The notes below the pieces were generated by a model. The model was not told where the DNA came from. It was given only the letters and a program-made list of their open reading frames with translations, and made no database searches. Both the position numbers and the translations under genes were made by a program. Below are positions 22,127 through 34,665 of a stretch of 64,000 bases of DNA, piece after piece. This stretch comes from Coriolopsis trogii (Eukaryota; Basidiomycota; Agaricomycetes; Polyporales; Polyporaceae). The DNA lies in contig JAHYIO010000033.1 in assembly GCA_020543525.1 (NCBI GenBank), positions 2,294,001 through 2,358,000 of the forward strand, given 5' to 3'. Each line of letters starts with the position of its first letter. The stretch's first letter is position 1.

Positions 22127-25000
22127 TCAGTCCCTCTGCTCCCGCCAACAACAAGGCCCAAAGTCCCGCGGGCCGAGCGCATGGTCGACGGTCTTCATCA
22201 TCTCGACCACCTTCTCCTCCTCCCACTTCCTCCCCACCACCTGCACCCCGACCGGGAGGCCGGCCATCTTCTCGGGGTCGTAGTACCCGTACCTGCCACG
22301 GCCGTCCCGGTCTAACCACCCATACAGGAGGCGCTCGAGGAGGGGAGACCCGTGCCCGCTCCCGATCCGCGCGTTCGTCCACTCGATGGTGGCGACGTCG
22401 GAGGGGCGGACGTGGGTGACGGGAACGACGCCTGCGGGGACGTCCAAGAGGTTGTAGACGAAGGCGCCTGCGGCTAGAGGGCATAGGTATCGGGTGGAGC
22501 TGTTTGAGGAGGAACGCGGTCAATTCGAAGCGGATGGGCTGAAGGCCGAACGCGCGTTCTCACCCATGGGGTACGGCCGGAAGAGCGAGCACGGGCGCGA
22601 TGATTCCATCCAGTCTGTGCTTCTCCCATACCTGCGGAGGCCCGTGTGAGCACCAGCATATGCCTTGTAATTTTGAAATAGCTATGTACCTCTTCGACGA
22701 ACATGTGTCGGTAGGCGTCTCGTCTTCTAACCCATGTCGTGTACTCATGCAGGGAGCACCGGCGCATTGCAAGGAGGGTACAAGCGAGCACGTCGTCGCC
22801 GAAAATCCTTCGCAATACCCACGCCAGTGTGTTCCGCACCCAGTCTATCTCGGCCAAGGTGACCATGGATTGCGAGTCAGACAAGTTGTCCACACGGTGA
22901 TCATCCGACGTTCGTCCGTACCTGGGAGAGAGGGACCCAAGAGGATCGAGGACAGCCCAGGTTCCTGTAACGATGTCATTCGTGAAGTTTTCCACCAAGA
23001 CGACAGACATATCAGCAAGTCTTCACTCACCACAGGATCATCGCCGAGCTCCTCCGACAATGTCTTGTAGCCGTCGGCGGCCGTCAATCGAACGAAGCAC
23101 TCGACGGCTTCCATGGCTAGCTCCGGAAACGATCCGTGACGTTAGCAGGTGGAGACAGTTCAGACACCGGAGCCCGTGAACCCGTACCTTGCGGAAACTG
23201 AAACGGCACGCATTCGTGTCCCGCGCGCCGGAGGGCCTCGACGGTCTCGCGCACCGCCCGTTGGTTCGCGGGAGAGGCCTTCACGTAGCCGTCTGTTACG
23301 ATACGTCGGCGGCGAGAACACAGACATCGTCAGAAGACACACGTCGCGACCACTTCCAACAAAACGGGGCACGACCTCAAATGCAGCCTGACCGATGAGG
23401 CGGGCGCCTTGGAACGGCGCGAAGGTTCAAAGGTGGAAGACTGGAACGCACCCGAGAGATAGTACCCAAACCTGAGCTTCTCCGGGAGGGAGACATCCCG
23501 ATACGGGAGCGGTACCGTCCGGCACTCCGAGTCTTGCCTCCCGAACACGACCCGAGCGGCAAGCTCGAGGTCCTCGACCGACCTATTCATTTTGTTTGCT
23601 CCGAGTCAGCGGCAGACCATGACGGACGGTTGCGCGCCGCGATGCTAGGCGCGGTCCAGAGGCAGGGAAGGCGCATCCAGACATACACAAGATGTGCCTT
23701 CTGTGCCTGCATTCGACCTGCCAGAGACAGCATGGACGACGGCAGAGGTCAGACAGCGCTCCGTGTGTGCTCACCTTGCTATTGGGCCGGGCACCGATCG
23801 GATCCCCTCGAAGCCTCGAAGTGGGTCTGTTTGGAGGGTCATGCACAGGGATGTCAGCCAGATAAGCGACAGCCAGATTATACGGAGGACGAAAGAAGAT
23901 GTGATATATGGAAGTGATGAGGAATGGAAGGAAGGTTCCGGTGTCTGGATGGTGGGAAGCGCGTACCCTGCATGCCGCTGGAGCTAATCCGGCCCGGACC
24001 TGGTTTGAGGGAGTAGACACCACACGACGCAGCTGGGATCCTATGCAATGCGGGGTTGTGTGGTTGAGAGCCCGGCGCATAGCATGGTTGGCGAAGAGAG
24101 CAGTAGCAATCACCTCAGCGACCCTCCGATGTCGGAACCCCACCCGAGTGCTGCACCGTCCATGGCGAGCAACGCACTTTCTCCGCCACTCGAGCCTCCA
24201 GACGAATAGGCTTTGCTATATGGGTTGAGAGTGCGTCCCCACACAGGATTTGCGCACTCAAACATGAACATGGTCTGAGGCACGTTCGTCTTGGTGATAG
24301 GTATGCCCCCTGCTGCACGCACTAGACGCACAACCTGGCCATAGCAGAGAATGAGACACATACAGGGGTGTACCGATACTGGGTACGCACATGGGCTTCC
24401 TCGAGACATGGTCTGTCCGCCCATGCAGAAAGTCCTACAGTCGTGTCCACGCCTGCAATGTCATCTGTGTATCCCGTAAACATCCACCGTTCGGAAATAC
24501 CAACGTCACTCGACGCTCACATAGGTCTTTGAAGCTGACAGGTACGCCATGCAGGGGGCCCCGGATTCGGCCAGTCGACGCAAACTCCTCATCCAAAGCT
24601 CGTGCTTCCGCCCGAGCCCGGTCGAACAGTACTGCATGTCGGCAGAGCTCGATCAGATGACTGTTTCCAAACAGAGCCACCAGAACCTGCCTTCCGTCAA
24701 ACAATTGGTCAACCGATGGGCAAGTCTTGCACGAGCAATATAAGCCTCCAAGACGTGAACTGCCTTCCACTCTCCGTCGGAAATATGCTGTACGATCTCT
24801 GTCGCTGTAGCACGAGAGCGTAGTACGCACGAAGATTAGAAAAGCGCACTGAGTCATCAGAAGCACTCACCCGTCGCTCGAGTGAACGCTTTCGAGCCTT
24901 CCAGCGGGGTCGGCCCAGCGCGTTCAACAGCGCTCTGTCGTGCAGCTCGTTTCCTCCGCGCGACTTCACGATGCCTCGGAGGCCTAGACAGAGATAGCAT
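22127..25000 (-). CDS. amidase-signature hydrolase, acetamidase-like (tandem copy A)
   Basis: Fourteen exons, read from 25000 down: 25000-24871, 24804-24691, 24631-24521, 24464-24391, 24334-24114, 24040-23967, 23826-23775, 23582-23452, 23292-23188, 23116-23031, 22964-22922, 22844-22690, 22631-22565 (edges plus or minus 1) and 22499-22127. They give about 578 residues. The amidase-signature triad is present: Lys in GPLHGVPVSFKD, cis-Ser in SGGSSGGESALLAMDGAA and the nucleophile Ser in GSDIGGSLRIP. The C-terminal LPVGVQVVGRKWEEEKV is typical of fungal acetamidases. These hydrolyse amides to acid and ammonia in the cytosol. Exons 2-14 match those of copy B in length. Intron 2 begins GC, not GT. 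The substrate is unknown. Confidence 0.9.
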
Positions 25001-26750
25001 AGCCAGCCCCAGATCTCAACTGCTGAGTCGTCTTCTAGAAACAACGAGCGGGAAGGGGGGAGGGGAATATTCAGACCATCAGGACGTCCAGCAACCGCAT
25101 CTTCCTCGAAGGTTTATGCGTTCATACGCCCCTCCTCATGTCGCGCACAAAGAGCGGCACCTTCCCATGCCCAGCACGCACAACCCATACGTCCCGTCCG
25201 ACGGTTCGCGTTGGCGCCTGTGAGAAACCTTGTCCGCGTCCCGCGATGACCGACTTGGACGCGGTGGCGGCGACGGAGGACAGCCTCAGCGGAGGCCATG
25301 TGCAACGTGTGCCATCGGCCCCAAGCACCCGCCAAAGTCTGATCCGCGGGAGGTGCACATGCGTCGTGGACTCGGCGCGCTGTCTGACGGAACAGCTCAG
25401 ACACGCGGACGAAACGGATTGGGGGGAAGGGGGGGGAGGCCCTCAATGCCATCGGAGACGCGGAGACACGGAGGCACGCGCGGAGAAGCCTGCAGCTGGA
25501 GGACATGGTTTAATATGCGCCCGCGTCTGAGGCCCCCGGCCTCGATGCCCGAGAATACACCCGTCCGAGCCCCCTTCTTTCTCTCCAGCCACAACGCACA
25601 CGCTCCGAGTACGAGAACGAGAAGAATACGGCCCAGCAGCGGACATTGCGAGGAGAGGAAGCGTACGATTGAGAGTCGAGTCAGACTGCGCACGGTCAGG
25701 TAGTCTGAGTCCGAGTCCGAGTCTAAGTCCACGAGCGAAACGCGTGTCCCGCGTGATTCGAGCTGTTGCGACTCGACCTACCGGGCAACGACGAGCGTGG
25801 GGAGTGGGAGCGGAGATGGCCACGACTGCAGCAGCGCATGAGGCATTCGACTCTGCCCGCCAGCCGCGAACAATGTGCACGACGTCGACGATGGTGGTGG
25901 TACAGAGGCAGAATCCAGAGGATCGGTTAAGATCTGGCGATTCTGGCCTTATTGAACGCCGCCTGTGTCCAGCCCGCACACTCCGGAGCGCCAGTCCGCC
26001 GAACTGAGCCGGGCCCCACGGTCACGTACTGTGGGGGCCCGTAAGATGCCTGCCTAGATCGTTTACGACAAGCCGATAGCCTTTCGATAGGCTCAGGTCA
26101 GAAGAAGACTCCCGCGACAGAGACACGAGTCGAAGCTGGCGACGAATGCGAGTGTTTGTTTGTCACCACGTCGCCAGAGCGACGGTAAGTTGCAATGTTC
26201 TCGGACGCGGGTTTTTGAGCGCTGTCCTAGCGAACATCACAAGCACCCACCTCGATCGTGATGCGCGAAGCGTGAGGGACAACCGATCGTGTGGTTGTTC
26301 CGTTCCAACTGTATGCATACACATGCACCCATGGGTCATGGCATTCGGTGAAATGTCCCTTGTCATACATCGTAAGCTGTGGTACGCCAACACCTTCATA
26401 TTTCTGCACGCTACTCTAGTGGGAGGGAAGTAGGGAGGATGTCAATATGTCCGGGCTAAATCGCTTCCACAATAAGGTCGCGACGTGAGTAGTAACTATG
26501 ACACATGCTTCTTGATCAGTATTCGGAGTCCATTATACTATCTACTATACCGTACGCATCCAGTCACATAGCACATTGTGAGCGATACATTCACGTCAAA
26601 ATCTGCCGAAAAAATCACATCTCATGTCAGAACATATCCGACATACACGTGGGTTGGGGTGCGTGCGGAAGCGGAAGCGGAAAAAGGGTCTTGGACACTC
26701 ACCATGGTCATATAACGAATACATACAAGCCGAACGGCCGCGACCTGCAC
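25001..26750. other. intergenic region between the two amidases
   Basis: This 1,750-nt gap holds the promoter of copy A and the 3' end of copy B. Several 100-180-codon frames overlap on both strands near 25114-26000, including a basic minus-strand frame starting at 25506. None has a recognisable motif or a matching splice pattern. A TTTAATATGC box near 25511 resembles the TTTATATGC box upstream of copy B, so old promoter sequence may have been duplicated. Confidence 0.4.
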
Positions 26751-29700
26751 TCACTTGCGCTGCTCGACCCACGTCATCGGACCAAAGTTCCTCGGTCCCA
26801 GAGCGCTGTCGACGACTTTCATCAGCTCGATAACCTTCTCTTCCTCCCACTTCCTGCCCACGACCTGGACCCCGACCGGGATCCCGGCCATCTTCTCAGC
26901 GTCGTAAAAGCCACCCCGCCCGATGCCGCGATCGTCTGGCTTGCCGTACAGTACCCTCTCGAGGACAGGCGAGCCGTGCCCGGCACCCACCCGCGGGTTT
27001 GTCCATTCGGTGGTGGCGACGTCCGTTGGTCGCACGTGCGTCACGGGCAACGTCCCAACCGGGCTATCCACGAGGTTATAGAGGAGGGTGGAGCATGCGG
27101 CGCTCGAAAGATACTGACACGAACTGGAAACGCGATGTATCATGTGAGCGCGTGGATCATCATCGGCGCAGGAACGTCTGCTCGCACCCATGTGGTAAAG
27201 CAGGCAGCGCAAGAACCGGGGCCAGTATTCCATCCAACGCATGCTTATCCCAAACCTAGCGGGATAGGTGGCATGGAGTGAGTCTTCCTCGAACGCCTTC
27301 GGAGAAGCGCATGACATACCTCTCGGTAGAACATGCGCGCATAGTCATCCCGGGCTCGCACCAGCTTGTGAAATTCATGCACGGACTTGCACGATGATGA
27401 CCGCACGGTCCCCGAAAGCTTCTCGTCTTTGAACAGCTTTCCGATCATCCATGCCATGGAGTTGCGGACCCAGCCTGCACACGATATGAGACGCATTTCA
27501 CATGCAAACGAAAGTAGAGGTACACGCACCATAAAGCCAAGGGCCGAGAATCAAGGACGACACGCCCGGTTCCTGTTACGTACAGCAGAATGCTCAGTCC
27601 TCCTTGTCCATAAGCACCAGAGTATCCTATAACTGACCAGTGGGTCGGTCCCAAGGTCTTCAGTAAGTGTTTTGTATCCATCGGCGGCCGTAAGCCCCAG
27701 GAATATTTCCATCGCACGGTGCGCTGCAAATGCGGTAGACCCATTCTATTCTCAGTCGTCGTTCCGCCCCCACATGCCCGACGGTGCACCGACCTTGTGG
27801 CACGCTGAACTCAATGCACTCGTGTCCAGCACGTCGCAGCGCCGCTACCGTTTCCAACACCGCCCTCTGGCTCGCAGGAGAAGGCTTGACGTAGTTGTCT
27901 GCGTTCCTGACGTTAGCGCCATGTTGCCTCCATTCATCTCCGCGCCCTTTGCCACACAGGTCGACTGTTGCAGGTGGCGCGCGTTACGGAACACCATCTG
28001 CATCCGCGGCGTGGAGCGATGAGACAACCCGCGGCAGTTCCTCGAAGAAGCAGGTGTACGCAGCGAACACGAAGGCACGCGCGTATACGCGACGATCTCG
28101 CAACGAGATCGCGAGAAAACCGGACACGCACCAGAGATGTAGAACCCGAAGCGTAGCCTCTCCGGCAAGTCCGGATCTCGGTACGGAAGAGGCGCGGGGT
28201 CGTACTCTGTGCCTTGTTTCCCAAAGACGAGACGTGCGCCCAGTTCGAGGTCCTCCACGGACCTGCACGAGCATCGACGCGAAATAGGGCGTGCGTTGGA
28301 GAGCGTGAGCGTTGATGGGCGCGTACGGTAATTCCACGCGTTCGTAATGGCAGGGAGTCGCACGCGCGAATGACGTTGTAGCGGTCGAGGAAAGTCCCAT
28401 AATGTCCGCGGACGTCAACACACAAACTGAACCTAGGGGGTGGGCGTGTGTACTTACCGTCCCATTGGCCCAGCAACGGTACGGATTGCCTCAAAGCCAT
28501 CGAATGTACCTGTACGCGAACGATGTCAGTGGAACGGCACGGACACGTCAGGGGAATGTGGGTGCCTTATGCGGAACCATAGCACGGCTTCGGTAGCAGA
28601 AGGGTGGACAAGCGAGGCGATGCGCAAAACGACACCCACCTGGAGCACCTGACAGACTGATCCGACCCCAACCGGGCTTCAGGGAATAGATTCCACAAAA
28701 TGACGCGGGGATCCTGGACCGGGCGAAGCGCGGCTTGTCAGAACCATTGTAGCGCGCCACCAGAATGAGAGGCAGGGAACTGTGCATTGAGCGTGACTGA
28801 CCTGAGAGAGCCACCGATGTCGGTTCCCCAGCCTAGCGCAGCGCCGTCCATGGCTAGAAGAGCAGCTTCTCCGCCACTGGTGCCGCCACAGGTGTGAGAA
28901 CGCGAGTGCGGGTTCAAAGTGCGGCCCCAAACCGGGTTGACGCATTCGAAGAAAAAGACTAGCTGTGCGACGTTGGTCTTCGCGATGGGAATCCCACCGG
29001 CTTCGCGTACGAGCGCGACAACCTGGCAAGGCACGAGAACTAGTCAGTGTCTTGTCTCGATCGGGGACACAAGAGCGCAGGCGAAAGAGGATCATGTCTT
29101 GATGGTCGAGTCTTGTGCGATTACATCACCCGATGATGCACAGGCGCCGGAGCGTGATGGCGTCGAGTAGACAGACTCTTGGAAGCATTCGGTAAGCACT
29201 CACATGCGCGTCTCTGTAGCTGGGTTGGTGTGCGCGAGAAGAGAAGCCCATGGTGGTGTCGTACCCCTGGATGTCGACTGGCGAGGAGCGGGCGTGCGAA
29301 CGGGTCAGACCGATACGGATAAGTTGCGTCGGGAGCAGAGCAACGCACAGACATCCTTGAAGCTAACAGGGACGCCGTGAAGCGGCCCACGAATCCGTCC
29401 CGTTGAGGCGAATTCGGCATCGAGCGCCTTGGCCTGGGCACGCGCCTCCGAGAATGCGACTAGAAGCGGGCGGGCGCAGACGTCGACGATTCCGCGCAAT
29501 CAGCGCGTTGTGTCGTGATCATAGTTTCGTATGGCACAGACCTTCGGTGAGGCAGTTTGTGATGTCCTGGGCGAGCGTGGCGCGAGCAATGTATGCCTCA
29601 AGGACAGCCGAGGCGGTCCACTCGCCCTTTGATATGCGCTGGACGATCTCTTTCGCTGTCAAACAAGACGTGCGTGAGCGTCAGTCGGTCGTCGTTCCGC

Positions 29701-29869
29701 GCGGAAGGCGAGAAGGACGGTACGAACCCGTTGCGCGGAGATAGGCTTCGGCTTGTTGGGAATCATAGGGATACGCTCGAAGACGTGCGGCGCGAACGGC
29801 TTCTTCGCGTTCGGCGTGCTTCCTGCGGGCGACTTCGACGTGCGCCGACGAGGAGAAGGGCCACAGCAT
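26751..29869 (-). CDS. amidase-signature hydrolase, acetamidase-like (tandem copy B)
   Basis: Fourteen exons, read from 29869 down: 29869-29728, 29655-29542, 29459-29349, 29277-29204, 29022-28802, 28713-28640, 28509-28458, 28262-28132, 27898-27794, 27723-27638, 27572-27530, 27474-27320, 27255-27188 and 27123-26751. They give 582 residues. The catalytic Lys (GPLHGVPVSFKD), cis-Ser (CGGTSGGEAALLAMDGAALG) and Ser nucleophile (GTDIGGSLRIP) are all present. The ending IPVGVQVVGRKWEEEKVIEL parallels copy A. All introns here start GT. Intron 3 ends the exon with GATGTCT so that FDIQGYDTT follows in frame. The likely role is amide nitrogen release in the cytosol. It sits beside M20 peptidases, which fits a nitrogen-scavenging neighbourhood, though no regulation is visible. 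Confidence 0.92.
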
Positions 29870-31310
29870 GGTGTTCGCAAGTCGGCGCGGTCGGGGCTCG
29901 GTGCGGAGGGGAGGAGGGATCGCAAACGGGGACGGAGGAGGGGAAGACGAGGAGGGGTTTATATGCGGCCGGGGGCGCGCGCAGCGAATCGGGAGCAGAT
30001 GTCCGCGGAGCGATCAAGGCGAGAGAGATGGGGAGGCGAGCAAGGGAGAGGGAGTGCCGAATCCACGTCCCCAGTCTGATCGGGACGCGAAAGTCACGGT
30101 CGGGAATCGGCGAACAAGACACTCTCCTCTCCCCATCCGGGAGGGGCGTCCTGCAGCGGAGATGGGCCAATGGCGTGCACGCGACCCGCAACCTAACCCA
30201 GCCTGTGCAAGCGTCGTCACAACCCCTCTGCCGTCTCGGTCGGGGGAAGGGTCGGGTCGTGGCAGAAGCCTCTCCAGTCCCCGTTCATATATCCCCCGAA
30301 AGCCACACAGCCCACCAGGGACACACCCAGTTCCTCCGCCCAATCTGCAGCACTCGTCCTCCTGTCGCCATCTTCGCGCCCGGTCCGGCAGGATCACTCC
30401 CAGCTGCGCACGTTAGCAATCAAATACCAATCATCCACACAACCCCCTCTCCGGGCGCTACCAGCACTGGGGACCAGCCAGGAAGAGGCAGACGCACTGC
30501 TCTTCCCAACTCTATTCCCCCAGAGCACGCACACGCCATGTGCCGCCCCCAGGACGGGAACGAGCTCCCAGAAGTGGCAAGCCGCGACCAGATCGGCCAC
30601 ATCCAACCACCCAATCGCGCACGACGGAGGGCAGACTCACCTGAGTGACAGCTGCAGATGGCGACCAGAGGGCGTTAGGACGCGCCATGACGTTCTCCCC
30701 CCGTGCGCCGTGGGTACCCACCCCCACCCACCAATCACGTCCGCCAGACGACAGCGGCCAATGGCCCGCGAGGTGGGAGCGCGCGATCTTGATTGAATCC
30801 TGGTCGAGCACACACACCTGCAGGGAAAGCCAAGGAGGGCACGAACACGCGAGCAGCACGAGTCCGCCTTCTTCCGTCCGACGTCCTTCTCCGTCTTCCG
30901 AGCGAACGCACGTCCCGAATCCAAGCCCTCCGTAACCACGCTCTGTCTGACGGAGCGCCGGCGCTTGTCACGCTCTCAGGCAGCATCTCCCAAATACGCT
31001 CCCGAACGCCGTGCCTATGCCGGCCTCTCCGTCGTAAACTCGGGAGGACGACCTCGAGGCGCAGCCAGCCTTCCCAAGAAACCTAGTCAGTGCTGTCGCA
31101 TTCAGACCATCCTGCAGGGACAAGGAGCGGGCGACAGACGGTACGATAGCAAACAGACAACGTACATACACGCACAAGCCACAAACATTCAGGACACCCG
31201 CCTGCACCCGCTAGCCGAGTCCCGCCCACCCCTCCCCCGGCGACCCAAGGGCCACCCGCGCCCGATCGCCAGCCCCGAACGACCGCCGATCGACGCTAAG
31301 CCGCCTTCGG
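29870..31310. other. intergenic region, nothing recognised
   Basis: This 1,441-nt gap separates amidase B from the U2AF large-subunit gene, both on the minus strand. Long open frames on both strands (for example 29593-30648 plus) reflect GC-rich, stop-poor sequence and overlap amidase exons. No domain was seen. Confidence 0.4.
29957..29964 (-). promoter_or_regulatory. TATA-like box of amidase copy B
   Basis: The minus strand reads CATATAAACC about 90 nt upstream of the ATG at 29869, a plausible core-promoter position. No experimental or comparative support is available. Confidence 0.35.
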
Positions 31311-34027
31311 TCAGTCAGAAGGAAGAGGGGGTGGCGCGTCCGGCTGCGGGGCAAAGATCAGGTTCAGCGGGGGCGTCGTGTTCGCGTCGTCGCTCAGAAG
31401 TGTCGCGATGATGCTCCTGCCCGCGAAGCTCCTGCCCGCCAGCGCCTTCAGCGCGTCCGCAGCGCCCCGCGAGTCCGCAAACTTGACGTACACACGCCCG
31501 ACCCCAGCGGCCTCGTCCGCTCGCTGAGCCGCGATCGCACTCTCCCGGCCCTCTCCCCACTTTGCCTTGTCCTTCTTCACCGGCCGCGGGATGCGGAGGT
31601 CCTCCACGGGCCCGTACTTGCTGCATTCCTCCTTGACGTCCTCGAGGATGTCTGCGTATTCTTGGTCGTCCGTCAGCTCCTCCGGAACGACCATGTTCAA
31701 CATGAGCAGGATACGGTCCTGGGAGCTCGATAGATCGCCAACTGGCAGAATGGGCTTGGGAATCTCCGGTTGCGCATCGAAGAGTCCAGGGATGGGCGGC
31801 TGGCCCGGCTTCGCGCCGACAGACGCACGCTGCACCACGAGATACTTGTCGCCCAGCTCCATGCCACTGAGCGATTGGATGGCGTCGTCGGTGACGCCCG
31901 GGTCCACGTACTCGAAGAAAGCGAACCCCTGTGGAGCAACCATACATCGTGTCAGTGCCTGAAACACGAGCAGCGACATATACCGAGCCAAGCGCACTTT
32001 CGAGGGCCCGTTCCCATTCTCTCTCACGAGATTGAACGCTTTCAGCTCGCCAAACGTGCTGAGCAGCTCCATCACTTGCTCTTCGTTGAGGTACGTCGGC
32101 AAGCCGCCGACGAACACTTTGTTCGCAGAGTCAGGGACGTTCGTCGAGACGACACCGGGCACATGCATGTTAGGCGCCGTGATGTCAGGCCCGCCGTAGT
32201 CCTTCGGACGTCGTATTTTGAGCGGCCCGTTGAGGAAGATAATGCCATCGAACGCCATCGCCGCAGTCGCGTCTTCGGCACTACGAAACTGGTGAAGTGA
32301 CGCATACGTTAGTGGAATGGACGGATGCCACTTGACGTAAACGAGACGCACCTCCACGAACGCGTAGTTCTTCTCGTAGTTGCATTGCACGGCTAAGACC
32401 GGATTGCCCGGAGCCCCCGTTCCCAGGTTCATTTCCTTCATTTTCGAGTTGAAGAAGTCCGTCAAGTTTTGCTCGTTGATATCGGGTGTGATGCTTCCGA
32501 TGTAGAGTCGTCGGGACTGCCTCGACAAGTTGGGATTGACGCCTGTACCCATGCCGAACGTGGATACTGGCATCGGTGGTGGAAGGCCAGGGATAGCAAG
32601 GATAGGCGGGATTTGTGTACGGTTGGCGCCTGGCAAGTTGAACAGCCCTGCAGAACCGATGTGATTAGCATATTCTGATGTAGACACACTCCCTTCTCCG
32701 ACAGTCCCCGCGGCGAGCACAACACGAAGGTTGGACGGAGTCAAAACCGCGAGGCAAGCCAGTGCGGGAAACACCGACATCGAAGGCTGTAATGCCGGCA
32801 TCATGAGAATGGCGAGCTTGCATCTTGCACCTACGCGGACTTTCACCCGGTCCGCATGACTCTGCCAATACGGACTGTTGCTAGACGAGTGTCCAACAAC
32901 AGTCATTTTGTACACCAGGGAGAAGACCGTGAGGTCATAGCCGAGATATATGAGCAGGGTCATAGACCCAGAGAAAAATTTCAACGCGTCCTTCCACGGC
33001 GTTCACCAAGTCGGTGAAGCATAAATGGAAGCGGTGAAGAGAAATGCTTGTAACTCGAGGCAAGCAACGAAGCATATGGGGACGGGCGTGGGTACTCACC
33101 AGTCTGTTTGGCCTGCATGGCCGTGTACTGTTCATATCCAGGAGCATGGACGTCCCATCCACTCGCCTTTCTCTTCCTCTGCGATAGAGGCACAGCGTCC
33201 GGCGGAGTAGGAGACCTCCTCTCAGGTGTTCCCAGCCCATCGCGGTGCCTTCCTCTCCCTCTCCCTCCTCCTCCTCCTCTCTCATCGTCGCGAGGAGGGC
33301 GACGATGGCCACCATGTTCATCATCCCCCCGGCGCTCACGACGATCGTCTCCACGGTGACGCCTTGCGTACTCCTCGTAGTCCTCACGGCCACCACGGCC
33401 TCCTCCGTACCGTTCACGTTCCTTGTCCCGCGGCTCGCGGTCTCCCCTGTCACGTTCCGAGTGTCTGCGTGATTCGTGACGTTCGGGGTGCCGGTCCCTT
33501 TCGCGGTCTCCGCGGTCTCCTCGTTCTCTATGGTCGTCGCGGTGCCGGCGCTCCCGCTCCCGGTCGTAATCGCGGGAGGAGTGGTGACGTTCGCTGTATC
33601 GCTCTGGTAAAAAGGTAAAAGAAAGTATGTGAGTACGGAACGGGTTCTCAGGGCTGGTCCGGTCAGTAGGAGGGGGACACAACACGAGTCCCGGGAGCGT
33701 ATAGGTGCACCATCCACAGCGGACACGACATTCGTACGAATTTCTCGGAGGCGGGTAGGGTGCGTGGAGCTAGCTGTAAAAGCTGTAAAAGAAGGAAACT
33801 CCGTCCATGTACATTCGAGGGGGGATACACTCTGCATCTGCTCTGTACGACTCGCTGTGTGCGCTGAAAATAGGGAGGATGAGGTGGCCAGGCAAGGCGG
33901 GAGTCACCTATCATCAATCCTTCTCGAAGACGGTGCACTACCCTGCCTCCAGAACGGAATGGGAAGGACGAAAAGAACAAGAGGGGCTTTCGTGCTCACC
34001 AGTGGTCTCGTCGCCCGTGGTCGCCAT
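31311..34027 (-). CDS. U2 snRNP auxiliary factor large subunit (U2AF65)
   Basis: Five exons (34027-34000, 33603-33100, 32647-32352, 32288-31998, 31928-31311) give 578 residues. The N-terminus is an Arg/Ser/Asp/Glu-rich region (residues 10-140) ending in SGWDVHAPGYEQYTAM, the Trp-centred peptide by which U2AF65 binds the small subunit. RRM1 (RRLYIGSITPDINEQNL) and RRM2 (NKVFVGGLPTYLNEEQVM) bind the polypyrimidine tract. The C-terminal UHM (LLMLNMVVPEELTDDQEYAD, then GRVYVKFADSRGAADALKAL) binds SF1/SF3b. The protein selects 3' splice sites in the nucleus. Introns 1 and 2 are 396 and 452 nt, far longer than the usual 50-80 nt here. The gene is essential in fission yeast (Prp2). Confidence 0.95.
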
Positions 34028-34665
34028 GTTGGTTCAGCTACAAAGAGGTCGGTGTAGTAGCGTGCAAGTCGTCGAGCGCCCTAGCGTGCAACCCACTGCG
34101 CCTCTCAACCTCCTCTACCGTGGGAATCATTGAAGGAACAATTTCAATACGTATTCGCGACAATAAGTCCGACTCAAAAATGATAAGACCCTGCAGCAAG
34201 AGCAGAAACAATCCGCTCCCTCAGATAAAGGGCCCCAATACACCAAGTGCTACGAGTTCCGACGAGTATTAGGCTCCTCATCACTCTTGTTGAGTGTCTA
34301 GTAGGAGACAGCATGGGGTCTTCGGTAGTACTCAAGCAGAACCAAATACAAACTGCTGCTGACGCCAAGCCCTACCATTCTGGGCTTAACTGATAACGAA
34401 TTGCTTGTGGGCGCCTGTGGGAAGATAATGCTGTCGATCAGCGAGCGATGGACAATCCTGGGAGATGCGCGCCATCATGGCGGTGGGTTGAGCTCCGTCT
34501 CGTCCAGAGTTTTTCGCTGCCCCTAGCCAAGCTACTCCTCTCTCGTTCAGGATTAGCCAAGTCGCCCTCGCGGCCTCTCGTCGGCAAGCTTATCCGCTCT
34601 TGAAAAAGCCTCTCTCAGAGCTTCAGTTCTCGGACAGCACCTCCCCCTGCCCGATTCTGGACATC
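34028..34665. promoter_or_regulatory. divergent promoter region
   Basis: This 638-nt stretch lies between the divergent U2AF and SLC35F-type genes. The sequence before 34666 stays open in frame without another ATG. No TATA box is evident. Confidence 0.35.

Noticed and set aside
22127..25000. Amidase copy A as a pseudogene
   Set aside because: It first looked broken because two junctions gave wrong frames. Using the GC donor at intron 2 and the acceptor at 22500 restores a full reading frame of family length.
25114..25979. Several overlapping open frames between the amidases, one basic and starting at 25506
   Set aside because: A small mitochondrial protein was considered, but no family motif, splice pattern or second supporting feature was found.
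29593..30648. 351-codon plus-strand open frame
   Set aside because: It overlaps exon 1 and exon 2 of amidase B on the other strand, is Arg/Ser-rich and reflects GC-rich, stop-poor sequence.
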